Assembly (NCBI RefSeq): GCF_002116905.1
Contig: NZ_CP015118.1
Location: 1,488,001 to 1,552,000 of the forward strand
Source of the DNA: Piscinibacter gummiphilus
Lineage (GTDB): Bacteria > Pseudomonadota > Gammaproteobacteria > Burkholderiales > Burkholderiaceae_C
Direction of reading: 5' to 3'
DNA length: 64,000 bases
The translations under genes were made by a program, and so were the position numbers. The stretch's first letter is position 1, and every line of letters begins with the position of its first letter. Under the pieces are notes generated by a model. It was given only the letters and a program-made list of their open reading frames with translations. It had not been told where the DNA came from and did no database searches. Of the stretch, positions 24,195 to 31,823 are shown piece after piece.

Positions 24195-24407
24195 TCGTTC
24201 GTTAAGAGTAGCGCTACCATCCGACAGTCTCTTAGTTTGTCGGCGGTGCAGCTTGTCGAAGAATGCGCGATGCCGCTCTCGCGCGGCGTTGGGGAGCAGA
24301 CCAAACGAGATGACTTCGATGTATTCCGAGCGAGTTCTTGTTCGCGTCATTGAAGCCAACCCCGTTCTCGCTGACCCTCGTCAGGGTTGCCCAAGCCGAG
24401 CGGCGGT
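24195..24407. other. Convergent intergenic region
   Basis: 213 bp between the HTH gene (plus) and the ABC ATPase (minus). No terminator is obvious. A minus-strand frame 24006-24359 is open but overlaps the HTH gene and shows no recognisable protein character, so I do not call it. Confidence 0.35.
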
Positions 24408-26222
24408 CTAGTCTGAGGAATCCTGAGCGCCGGGGTAGAAACCTCGGCGCCCCTCGTCGTCGCCATCGCCAATGAATTCCAGCGGCTGCAGCAAGACTTT
24501 GGAGTCGTCCTTGATTTCCTGGTTTTCCAGAATGACGACTTGACCTGGACCTCTCCATTCGGCCAGCCACGCATAGAAGCGATCGGTAACGGTCGAAACC
24601 GCGACATCTCGCTGCTCCTTGCTTTTGGGGTCGGCATAGGACTTGAGCGGCGAATCCACGACGACAAAGCCCAGGTGCGGATGCCCTTTGCCAACTGCAT
24701 GCTCCATGACGGCGATCGTCAGGGCAGTCAGGAAGATCGAGCGCTTGCCGGCTCCAAAATCGAGGCGGGCACGTCCGTCGAGTATCAGGTCGCAAGCATC
24801 GGCGTCAAGCAGCACGGACTGGATGCTGGTGAAACCCCAAGCGTGCAGGTACCGCTTTGCATGTGCGGCCACATCGTTTGCCGCAGCGCCGACATTGCGA
24901 CTCAGCGGAATCTTCTTCTGCTTCTTGGCGGTCGCCAGCCTCGTGTGCTCGGTGACGAGTTGAGCCTCCTCGTCGAACTTTGCCAGTTGCTCCGACAGGG
25001 CACTGCGGCGGACGGCGAGGGACTTGGGATCACCGGAAAACTCGTAGCGCGTTTCGTTCACACGCGCTCTCTCGGTGGTTTCCAGTTCAGTCAGGTTCTC
25101 CCGTAACGTCGCGACTGTCTGCCCCATCCGGTTGGCACGGTCGCGTTCGCGCGCGAGTGCCACGGCGAGTCCTTGTCTCAGGATAACGATCTTCTCGACT
25201 TCTGCCTTCAACGCCTTTCGGTATCCGTCTTGGGCGCCCTGGCGCAATTGCCGCGGGTCGACTTGCGCGTCCGCCGAGGTTCCACACAATGGACACGGAA
25301 CCTCTTCAAGCGCCTGGAACATTGCGACGCCCTCCCAGGTGGCACCGAGACGTTCGCTGTCACTCTTGTACTTCGCGTCCAGCAGATTGAACCGCTCGAT
25401 CATGGACAGGCAATGATTCCGGTCCCTCTCAGCAGCTTTCAGCTCCTCGTTCTTACTCAGGACATCTTCTCGGACGCTCTTGAGCGAGTTGGCTCGGGCA
25501 TCGTAGTGTCGCGTCATCGCACCGAGCGCGACGTCTACGCGTTCCAGGGCATCGGCGACGTCAGCCTTGGTTTGGTCGTTGGGCAGATCCGCACGGACAC
25601 GTCGCAGCGCTTCCTCAACTCCTAGAATCTGTCCAGAGAGCCGGTCCAACTCTTTCGACGTCTTGACGAGTTCGATGGCGGAATCGTCCGTCCCGGTGAG
25701 AAGCATGTGAAACGCAGCGACCCGCTGGGTCGCGTTGGCGACCGGCCCGGCGGTCGCATCTTCACTAATCATCGTCGGCTGCGAAAGCAGGAACCAATGG
25801 CGCAGATCACCACTGGTAACACCGCCACGCTTCGAGCGTGACCTTAGCAACTGCTTGCCTGACGCACCCGCGTGGCGCACGAGGAAGTCGCTGATGTCTT
25901 CGTCATGAACGTCGCGCTGCGGCAGGGCATCCTCTCGCTCGTGCAACTTGATCAGGCCGGAGTCGCCTCCTGCGTGAGCGCGACGTACCTCGAATGTGCC
26001 CTCGTCGGTCTCCAGCGTCAGAGTGAGCAAGTCGTAGCCGGATGCTTCAGGGATCTTCTTGGGCAGCTTGTCCCCGCCAAGGAGATACCACAGGCAATCG
26101 CGGATGTACGACTTGCCGGTATCACTTGCGCCTCGTACGAGCATCGCAGGGTCACGAAAATCTACCCGCGCATCGGGTTTGCCCGGGCCGGTTGCGAGCA
26201 GTGAGACGAGCGTAACTGTCAT
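24408..26222 (-). CDS. Rad50/SMC-like ABC ATPase of an ABC-three-component (ABC-3C) system
   Basis: A 604-residue ATPase. Walker A is GASDTGKSY (31-39). The middle (about 185-440) is helical and coiled-coil-like with a CPLCG motif (310-314), resembling a zinc-hook half-site. The signature-like region FGAGKRSIFLTALTIA (about 489-504) and Walker B VVVDSP (about 520-525) follow. It lacks the length of true Rad50. It is the last gene of a tightly overlapping three-gene operon: its ATG overlaps the middle gene's stop by 4 nt. In ABC-3C systems this subunit is thought to sense or load on nucleic acid and control the effector. Confidence 0.85.
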   Translation of the reverse strand: MTVTLVSLLATGPGKPDARVDFRDPAMLVRGASDTGKSYIRDCLWYLLGGDKLPKKIPEASGYDLLTLTLETDEGTFEVRRAHAGGDSGLIKLHEREDALPQRDVHDEDISDFLVRHAGASGKQLLRSRSKRGGVTSGDLRHWFLLSQPTMISEDATAGPVANATQRVAAFHMLLTGTDDSAIELVKTSKELDRLSGQILGVEEALRRVRADLPNDQTKADVADALERVDVALGAMTRHYDARANSLKSVREDVLSKNEELKAAERDRNHCLSMIERFNLLDAKYKSDSERLGATWEGVAMFQALEEVPCPLCGTSADAQVDPRQLRQGAQDGYRKALKAEVEKIVILRQGLAVALARERDRANRMGQTVATLRENLTELETTERARVNETRYEFSGDPKSLAVRRSALSEQLAKFDEEAQLVTEHTRLATAKKQKKIPLSRNVGAAANDVAAHAKRYLHAWGFTSIQSVLLDADACDLILDGRARLDFGAGKRSIFLTALTIAVMEHAVGKGHPHLGFVVVDSPLKSYADPKSKEQRDVAVSTVTDRFYAWLAEWRGPGQVVILENQEIKDDSKVLLQPLEFIGDGDDEGRRGFYPGAQDSSD

Positions 26223-26713
26223 AGGAGGTATGGCTGCTTCACAGCTTCAAGTTCAGCGCCCCAGAGGTGCCCGTTTTCGCCAAAGAGGCTCAGAAGCTCG
26301 TTCGAGCTCGCTCGGCCGAACCGTTCGGCTGCCCACACGCAGCGTTCCTGCAGGTCGCGCCAGTACTTCGACGACAACGATCCAACCATCGTGAAGCTGC
26401 TCTCGCCAGCGACGTACGTCATTCCTCGGTCGTCAAGGACCACGTCTATCAAGCCGCGCGTGCTCATGAGGTAGAGGCCTTGCTCTATCCGTTCCCGCCG
26501 GCTGAACAATTCGGCGTTCCGGTACGGCACCGGCGTATGCAGGCTCGAAGGGCCCCCCACGTCCTTGGAGTAGATGATTGCGTAGTCGAGCAACACCAGC
26601 TTCTGCAAGTCCGCCCCAGTTGGCCGAAGCGCGAACAGAAGGTAGACCATGCGCAGCCCGAGCTCGAACGGGGTGTTGAACAGCTCTGGCTGTTGGCGCT
26701 TTAACGAACCCAT
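26219..26713 (-). CDS. ABC-3C middle component
   Basis: A 164-residue protein beginning MGSLKRQQPELFNTPFELGLRMVYLLFAL. The FNTPFELGLR-type opening with a following hydrophobic helix is the hallmark of ABC-3C middle components as I recall them, and the rest is a winged-helix-like pattern (LLDYAIIYSKDVGG, RERIEQGLYLMSTRGLIDV). It overlaps the effector gene by 13 nt and the ATPase gene by 4 nt. The likely role is an adaptor between effector and ATPase. Confidence 0.78.
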   Translation of the reverse strand: MGSLKRQQPELFNTPFELGLRMVYLLFALRPTGADLQKLVLLDYAIIYSKDVGGPSSLHTPVPYRNAELFSRRERIEQGLYLMSTRGLIDVVLDDRGMTYVAGESSFTMVGSLSSKYWRDLQERCVWAAERFGRASSNELLSLFGENGHLWGAELEAVKQPYLL

Positions 26714-27858
26714 GTGAGCTTCTTCTCGTTGATCAGATGATGGCAGCTCCCGGGAAGGTCACCACCGCGCAACCGGGAGTGCAGCACGCTGTCGGTCACA
26801 GCGAGGGCGTGGGCTGCATCGATTGCGGCGTCGTGGCGCGCGAGGCCGGTTTTCAGCAGCGGGCTTTTCACCTTGAGCTTGATGCCCTTCAAGACCATCT
26901 CGAGCAGGTTCTTGAATTCGTCTTCGATGTAGATGTCGCGACTGAACCGCTTGAGCCCTTCGGCTGCATAGAATGCTTCGCGAGCTGCAGCGAGATGTTC
27001 GCCATAGACCTCGTTTGCCAGTACTTCCGCGAGATCCATCGGCACCCCTTCCGCCTCCGTGTAGGCACGGATGAGTTCGGAGATGTACGTCATCTCATAC
27101 GCCTCGGCCTGCGCGGGAACCTCGGGATCATCGCCCCGCTCCGGTTCGATCCCGAACAGCTTGCAGTGGGCGTTGGTATCGATGGCATGCCATGCCAACA
27201 GGTCGACTACCTGGCACTCCCGGAACCGCGTGAAGTCGAAGGCATCGATGAAATCCTTCATCTTCGGTGTCAGCTTGGCCGCGTGGTCCTTGAGGCCGTG
27301 GCTGCCGGCTTTCCACGCGCTCAACAGTCCCGTGCGCAGGTTGTCAGGTTGAGCTAGCAGGTCGTGCAGTTCCGGACCCGCGTTCTTTGGCGCACAGAAG
27401 TAGTAGTGCCTCGGCACGGGGAAGCTGTTGGCAAGGAGGTGCCCGAAAAACTTCACGAGCTCCGGGTAGGCATTGCCGGGCGTCAGGCGTTGCTCGTAGT
27501 GCTTAGCCTGATAGAGGTCCCAGCCGTCGGGAACCAGCGCAGCCTGAAGCCGGGCCTCGACGTCGCGCCCTTTGTCACCGGCGTTTCCGAGCACTTTGAC
27601 GGAGACGTACTTGGCCCTGCCGAAGGTCCGCTGGCGGCAGGCTGCTGCAATGAACTCTTCCCACTCCTTGTCGGAGACTGTGTGCAGAAAAACCGAGGGC
27701 GGGACAGTTCCGCGCTTCACCACTAGTCGATTTTTTTTCGGCTTCCGGAGCTTCGCAGGGGCGGGCGGCTTCTCGCCGTCGTCACCCGGGATCGGGACGT
27801 GTCCGCCGCTTTCGCTTGGCGCACCTGAGGCGGTCGCCGTTGGTCGTTCTTGTGCCAT
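26701..27858 (-). CDS. ABC-3C effector with PD-(D/E)XK-like nuclease domain
   Basis: A 385-residue protein in three parts: a low-complexity Pro/Lys N-terminus, a restriction-endonuclease-like domain at about residues 55-150 and a helical C-terminal domain that binds the partners. The nuclease domain shows EWEEFIAAACRQ, GDKGRDVE and DLYQAKHYEQ, the D...QxK pattern of Mrr-like nucleases. The start at 27858 has GGGAGG upstream; an in-frame ATG at 27915 lacks a ribosome site. It is the first gene of the operon. The C-terminal part (NEVYGEHLAAAREAFYAAEGL) fits ABC-3C C-terminal domains, but I could not test this. Confidence 0.75.
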   Translation of the reverse strand: MAQERPTATASGAPSESGGHVPIPGDDGEKPPAPAKLRKPKKNRLVVKRGTVPPSVFLHTVSDKEWEEFIAAACRQRTFGRAKYVSVKVLGNAGDKGRDVEARLQAALVPDGWDLYQAKHYEQRLTPGNAYPELVKFFGHLLANSFPVPRHYYFCAPKNAGPELHDLLAQPDNLRTGLLSAWKAGSHGLKDHAAKLTPKMKDFIDAFDFTRFRECQVVDLLAWHAIDTNAHCKLFGIEPERGDDPEVPAQAEAYEMTYISELIRAYTEAEGVPMDLAEVLANEVYGEHLAAAREAFYAAEGLKRFSRDIYIEDEFKNLLEMVLKGIKLKVKSPLLKTGLARHDAAIDAAHALAVTDSVLHSRLRGGDLPGSCHHLINEKKLTWVR

Positions 27859-28295
27859 GCGCTTGCATGCCTCCCCTGAGACAGCTGGTCGTGGACCTGT
27901 TGATTTGCCACGCATTGTTACTCAAGTTGTCCCGGCCGGGTGTTGGCTCGACGGTTGCCAATGTCGGAATGCACACGATCCTTAGGACACTCAACTTGGA
28001 TGCAGTTGGCCTGCCTCGGCAGTTGCGTCAGAGCGGGGAGCAGCTATGCCTCTTCGTCCGTCCACCGAACTAGCGAGCTGCCCCGTTCAAGCGGTGTGCG
28101 ACACGTGCGTGACTGCGACTCTTTTGCCGAGGCTGCGGACCTTGCCGCCCAGAAGTTGGGGCGCTTTGTCCAGGCAAGGCCATTGGGGACTTTTGGGGGA
28201 CTGACCTGCGCAAAACACCGCAAAGCGGGGAAGTGATGTTGGAACGAACGGCCACAAACCCCTTATGAATCAGCTACTTGGCGGCAAGGAGGAAA
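27859..28295. other. Right margin of the accessory region
   Basis: About 437 bp with no gene supported. It holds the promoter region of the ABC-3C operon (minus strand) and runs up to the tRNA-derived repeat at 28296. No integrase gene or clear recombinase arm sites were recognised. Confidence 0.4.
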
Positions 28296-28357
28296 CTACG
28301 AACCAAGGGGTCGTGGGTTCGATTCCTGCCAGCCGCACCAGAACTTACTGTTCTAGA
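28296..28357 (+). repeat. Attachment-site repeat: 3' part of tRNA-Arg plus flank (att)
   Basis: 62 bp identical to 28498-28559, covering the anticodon arm to the CCA end of tRNA-Arg(ACG) and 17 further bases. The identity begins exactly at the anticodon loop (CTACGAACC), the usual crossover edge of tyrosine recombinases acting on tRNA genes. The 5' half of the tRNA is absent, so the copy is not a gene. It marks one end of an integrated element. Confidence 0.85.
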
Positions 28358-28360
28358 GAA

Positions 28361-28394
28361 ACGGGTCAGTCCGAAAGGATTGACCCGTTTTTCT
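28361..28394 (+). terminator. Rho-independent terminator behind the att copy
   Basis: The stem ACGGGTCA / TGACCCGT, with GTCCGAAAGGAT as loop, is followed by TTTTTC. It is the original terminator of a tRNA-Arg gene now reduced to its 3' end. This supports two tandem tRNA-Arg genes before integration. Confidence 0.85.
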
Positions 28395-28465
28395 TTGGGC
28401 GATCGCATCACGACGTCAGTCGAAGCGGCGATCACCCCTGAAAACAGGTTATAGTCGAGGGCTTC

Positions 28466-28542
28466 GCGGCTGTAGCTCAGCTGGATAGAGTACTTGGCTA
28501 CGAACCAAGGGGTCGTGGGTTCGATTCCTGCCAGCCGCACCA
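28466..28542 (+). tRNA. tRNA-Arg (anticodon ACG)
   Basis: A 77-nt cloverleaf with the CCA encoded. Acceptor GCGGCTG pairs with CAGCCGC; the anticodon stem CTTGG/CCAAG carries loop CTACGAA; T-arm GTGGGTTCGATTCCTGC. A20 in the D-loop (CTGGATAG), an arginine identity element, is present. A possible -10 (TTATAGT) lies 11 bp upstream. Confidence 0.96.
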
Positions 28543-28558
28543 GAACTTACTGTTCTAG

Positions 28559-28599
28559 AACAACGGGTTAGCTCCTCACAGGGCTAGCCCGTTGTTCTT
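28559..28599 (+). terminator. Rho-independent terminator of tRNA-Arg
   Basis: The stem AACAACGGGTTAGC / GCTAGCCCGTTGTT (one mismatch) is followed by CTTTG. It ends the tRNA-Arg transcript and is different in sequence from the terminator at 28361. Confidence 0.85.
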
Positions 28600-28699
28600 T
28601 GTGTGGGCATGGGATGTCCTTGTGGCAGTGGGGGGCGGTCAGGCCGTCCGGCGGCGAACGGGTTGCCGCCGGCGTGGACCCAGCGGTTCTGACGCGAGG

Positions 28700-31150
28700 T
28701 CAGCCGCCGTAGATCCGGAACGCCAGCCACGCCGGCATGCCGAGGTACAGCACGGCGAGGCCGAGGCGTTCGAGGCCGCGTCGGACCGCGATGGCCATCC
28801 GGGGCCGCGCCGCCACGCTCAGCAGCGTGCCGGCCTCGGTCACCGCGCGCAGCGCCGCCGCCGTCACCACGACGCCGATGGCCCAGGACGCCCACCAGAG
28901 GGCGAAGCCGGTGAGGTAGGCCGCGGGGCCGTACGCGTGGTACTCGCCGAGCGGGTCGCCGAAGTTGATGTTCTGGTGGAGTACGAAGGCCGGGACGGCC
29001 AGCAGGAACGACAAGCCCGCGAACTTCACGAGCGGGTGATCCAGCCAGCCTCGGCGGGTGGTGGTGCGCACGGTGGTGAACGTGAGCGGGGCGGCGGTCG
29101 GCGAGGCACCACCGCGCGCGTCCGTCAGCACGCGGGCCAGTGCGGCGGGGTGGGCATGGACGAGGTGAAGGCGCTCGCCCGAGGCCATCCGCAGCGACGC
29201 CCCGGCGCCGGGGACCGGGACGCGCCACGGGGTGACCTCCGCGATCTCCGTGACCGGGAACGCCAGGCGCTGCCGGCCCTGCGTCAGCACGAGCATTTCC
29301 GACTCGAGGGTGGCGCGCGCCGCGAACGCCCGCAGCACCAGCCATGCGGCCAGTTCCGGCACGAGGCACAGGGTGGTGAACAGCCGGATCAGCGCGAGCG
29401 TGTTGGACGGCAGCGAACCGTCGCCCACGAGGAACGCGGCGGCCATCCACAGCAGGCTGCCGCGCGCGAAGGCGCGCAGCAGGCCGGCCACGGCCCGTGC
29501 GAGTGGGGGCAACACGGCCACGGTGGCGGGCAGGGCCGGGGCGTCGGCGGGGGCGTCGTCCAGTCGAGGCCCCCAAGCGCGGAAGGCCGCCACCGCGGCC
29601 AGCAGCACCAGGAAGGCCGCGGCCACGCGTCCCACCCAGTCGCCCCAGCGCACCATCAGCGTGGCCGGCGGCTCGCCCACCGGCAGATCGCCGATCACCA
29701 GCGTGCGTTCGCCCACCTTCGTGCCGGCGACCACCGTGCCCGTGCGGTCGATGGCAGCGCTGTGGCCGTTCGACGTGACGCGGAACTGCGGCAGGCGGGT
29801 CTCGATGCTGCGGAACGCCGCGGCGGTCTGGTGCATCGCCATGCCGAGCGGATCGGCGGTGAACCAGGCGTCGTTCGACATCGTCACGATGGCCTGCGCG
29901 CCCAGCCGGGCGCCGTCGATCGCGAGGCCGGTGTCGACGTCGTCGAGGCAGATCATCGGCAGCACCGGGACCTCGCGCCCGTCGCGCAGGCGCAGCGGGA
30001 AGACGCGCGCGCCGGTGCCGGGCCTCCAGGTGCCGGTCCAGGGCAGCCACTCCCGCAGCAGCTCGCCATCGAGCCATGCCGGCACGTATTCGGTGAAGGC
30101 GAAGAGACGGGTCTTGCGGTAGAAGCCGAGCGGCCCCACGCCTGGGTCCACGAATGCGGCGGCGTTGTACTCGCCCTCCGCGTCGGTGTCGTAGGTGCCG
30201 AACACGAAGGGTACGCCCGCGGCCCGCACGATGCCGACGATCTCCTGGTCGAGCTCGGCGCCGGCCTCGGTCTTCGGGTGGCCGAAGGTCAGCGGGTACA
30301 CGGTCTCGGTCCACAGCACCGCGTCCGCGTGCTGGCGTTCGATCGCGTCGTAGGACATCGCGTAGTGCGTGTCGAGCACCTCGCGCAGCACGGCCTCGGC
30401 GCCCTTCTCGCGGCGCAGGCGGTCGTAGTCGGTGATGTTCGACTGCACGAGGCCCACGCGCATCGGCCGTTCCGCGGGCGCCGGCCGATCGGCCAGGCGC
30501 GACAGCGCGGCCTGTCCGTACCCGGCCAGCAGCAGCGGCACCAGCGCGGCCAGTCCGAGCGGCCAGGCGACGTCGCGGACACGGCCGGCCCGGTGCGCGA
30601 AGGCCGAGGCGAGGCCTTCGTTCGCGAGCAGCAGCAGCACGGTCAACCCGGCTGTGCCCCCCACGTCGGCGGCCTGCCGCAGCAGTGCGGACGGGTACAG
30701 CCCGTAGCCGAGCGTGTCCCCCAGCAGCTTCGGGAGCAGCCACTCCGCCGCCACCCAGGCCGACGCGCCGGCCGGCGCGCGCAGCGCCCGGCCGTGACGA
30801 CGGCCCGCGGCGTGGCGCACCACCGCGAAGGCGATGAACTGCGGCTGCAGCAGCGGCGCGGCGAGCAGCAGCACCGCCATGCCCGCGGGCGTGCCCACCT
30901 GGGCGTAGCTGCCGATCGCGGTGCCGAACCAGCCGAACGCGGCGGCCGTGAAGGCGACCGACATCCCCCAGCCGCTCAGCAGCGCACCCGCGAACGAACG
31001 GGTGGTGTCGAGCGATCGCAACCAGGGCACGAAGGCGAGGAAGCCGAGCGCCCAGGCGCCCCGCGCGAAGAGGCCGGCCAGCGCGGCGCTGGCGAGGACA
31101 CCGGCCACCAGGTGGACGCCGGGCCGGGAAAGCAGGGACGGAGGATTCAC
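28700..31150 (-). CDS. Apolipoprotein N-acyltransferase (Lnt)-like membrane protein with extended C-terminus
   Basis: An 816-residue protein, about 300 longer than typical Lnt. Residues 1-210 have many membrane helices. The carbon-nitrogen hydrolase domain shows E282 (WTETVYP), K346 (FYRKTRLFAFTEYVP) and C401 (MICLDDVDT), the Lnt triad, although CLDD replaces the usual CYE. After a further membrane helix there is an extra region of about 280 residues with several membrane spans (VLLAAVAAFRAWG, LPAFVLHQNINFG). It starts at GTG and overlaps the upstream 219-residue gene by 4 nt. It is probably a paralogue with a modified substrate rather than the housekeeping Lnt. Confidence 0.78.
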   Translation of the reverse strand: MNPPSLLSRPGVHLVAGVLASAALAGLFARGAWALGFLAFVPWLRSLDTTRSFAGALLSGWGMSVAFTAAAFGWFGTAIGSYAQVGTPAGMAVLLLAAPLLQPQFIAFAVVRHAAGRRHGRALRAPAGASAWVAAEWLLPKLLGDTLGYGLYPSALLRQAADVGGTAGLTVLLLLANEGLASAFAHRAGRVRDVAWPLGLAALVPLLLAGYGQAALSRLADRPAPAERPMRVGLVQSNITDYDRLRREKGAEAVLREVLDTHYAMSYDAIERQHADAVLWTETVYPLTFGHPKTEAGAELDQEIVGIVRAAGVPFVFGTYDTDAEGEYNAAAFVDPGVGPLGFYRKTRLFAFTEYVPAWLDGELLREWLPWTGTWRPGTGARVFPLRLRDGREVPVLPMICLDDVDTGLAIDGARLGAQAIVTMSNDAWFTADPLGMAMHQTAAAFRSIETRLPQFRVTSNGHSAAIDRTGTVVAGTKVGERTLVIGDLPVGEPPATLMVRWGDWVGRVAAAFLVLLAAVAAFRAWGPRLDDAPADAPALPATVAVLPPLARAVAGLLRAFARGSLLWMAAAFLVGDGSLPSNTLALIRLFTTLCLVPELAAWLVLRAFAARATLESEMLVLTQGRQRLAFPVTEIAEVTPWRVPVPGAGASLRMASGERLHLVHAHPAALARVLTDARGGASPTAAPLTFTTVRTTTRRGWLDHPLVKFAGLSFLLAVPAFVLHQNINFGDPLGEYHAYGPAAYLTGFALWWASWAIGVVVTAAALRAVTEAGTLLSVAARPRMAIAVRRGLERLGLAVLYLGMPAWLAFRIYGG

Positions 31151-31806
31151 TTGTCGGGCGCGAGGGCAGAGGGGATCACGACACGGCGCAGCGGCAGGCC
31201 CGGCGGGGCCTGTTCCGGCCGCACGACACGGTCCGCGGGGATCGCGATCGGTCGGCCCGCGGCGTCGAGGACCTGGCGGTCTTGCGCGTACATCAGGATG
31301 GGCTCGATGTCCTGGCCGTCGTCGGTGGTCTGGAAGTGGCGGACGTAGCCGTCGGGCAGCACGAAGTCCGCGGGGACGGCGAGCCCCACGAGGTTGGGCC
31401 GCGTGTCGGGCGGGCTGAAAGCGCCGATGCCGGTGTGCACGCCGGCCGCATGCAGGCGGTCGAGCACGTCCTTCATCGTCGGCTGTTCACCGGGGTTGAG
31501 GTAGCTGCGCAGGTCGGGGGTGAGGTCGCCGTCGGCCTCGCGCACGGGCGATGCGGGCGATGGTCGGGAGGGCTCCGCGGCGGCAGTGATTGCCGATGCC
31601 GCCGTCGCGACCCGCTCCGGCGGCGGCACCGCTTCGAACGGAACCAGCGCACGGGGCCGCGCCGTGGGCACACCCGCGCCCGTGGGCGGGTCCGCCGGCA
31701 GCGTCAGCCAGTACAACCCCCCGCCGGCGACGCACAGCGCCACCAGCAGGAGACCGAACGAGGGGCGGAACGTCCCTCGTCCGTGCGCCGCGCCCGTTCC
31801 GTTCAT
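31147..31806 (-). CDS. Membrane-anchored Pro-rich protein, unknown
   Basis: A 219-residue protein. A short N-terminus precedes one membrane helix (GLLLVALCVAGGGLYWLTL, residues about 18-36). A Pro/Ala-rich linker leads to a periplasmic domain (DLTPDLRSYLNPGEQPTMKDVLDRL, ADFVLPDGYVRHFQTTDDGQD). It starts at 31806 and overlaps the Lnt-like gene's start by 4 nt, so they are co-expressed. The function is unknown; the context suggests a partner in envelope or lipoprotein modification. Confidence 0.6.
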   Translation of the reverse strand: MNGTGAAHGRGTFRPSFGLLLVALCVAGGGLYWLTLPADPPTGAGVPTARPRALVPFEAVPPPERVATAASAITAAAEPSRPSPASPVREADGDLTPDLRSYLNPGEQPTMKDVLDRLHAAGVHTGIGAFSPPDTRPNLVGLAVPADFVLPDGYVRHFQTTDDGQDIEPILMYAQDRQVLDAAGRPIAIPADRVVRPEQAPPGLPLRRVVIPSALAPDK

Positions 31807-31823
31807 CGGCGCCCCGCGACGGC

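Noticed and set aside
24006..24359. Minus-strand open frame over the 3' end of the HTH gene
   Set aside because: It overlaps a better-supported gene and shows no recognisable domain.
28296..28340. tRNA-like sequence as a second functional tRNA-Arg
   Set aside because: The 5' half (acceptor, D-arm) is missing, so it cannot fold; it is an attachment-site remnant.
28592..31348. Very long plus-strand open frame opposite the Lnt-like gene
   Set aside because: It is Arg/Gly/Gln-rich without protein motifs and mirrors the high-GC codon use of the real minus-strand gene.
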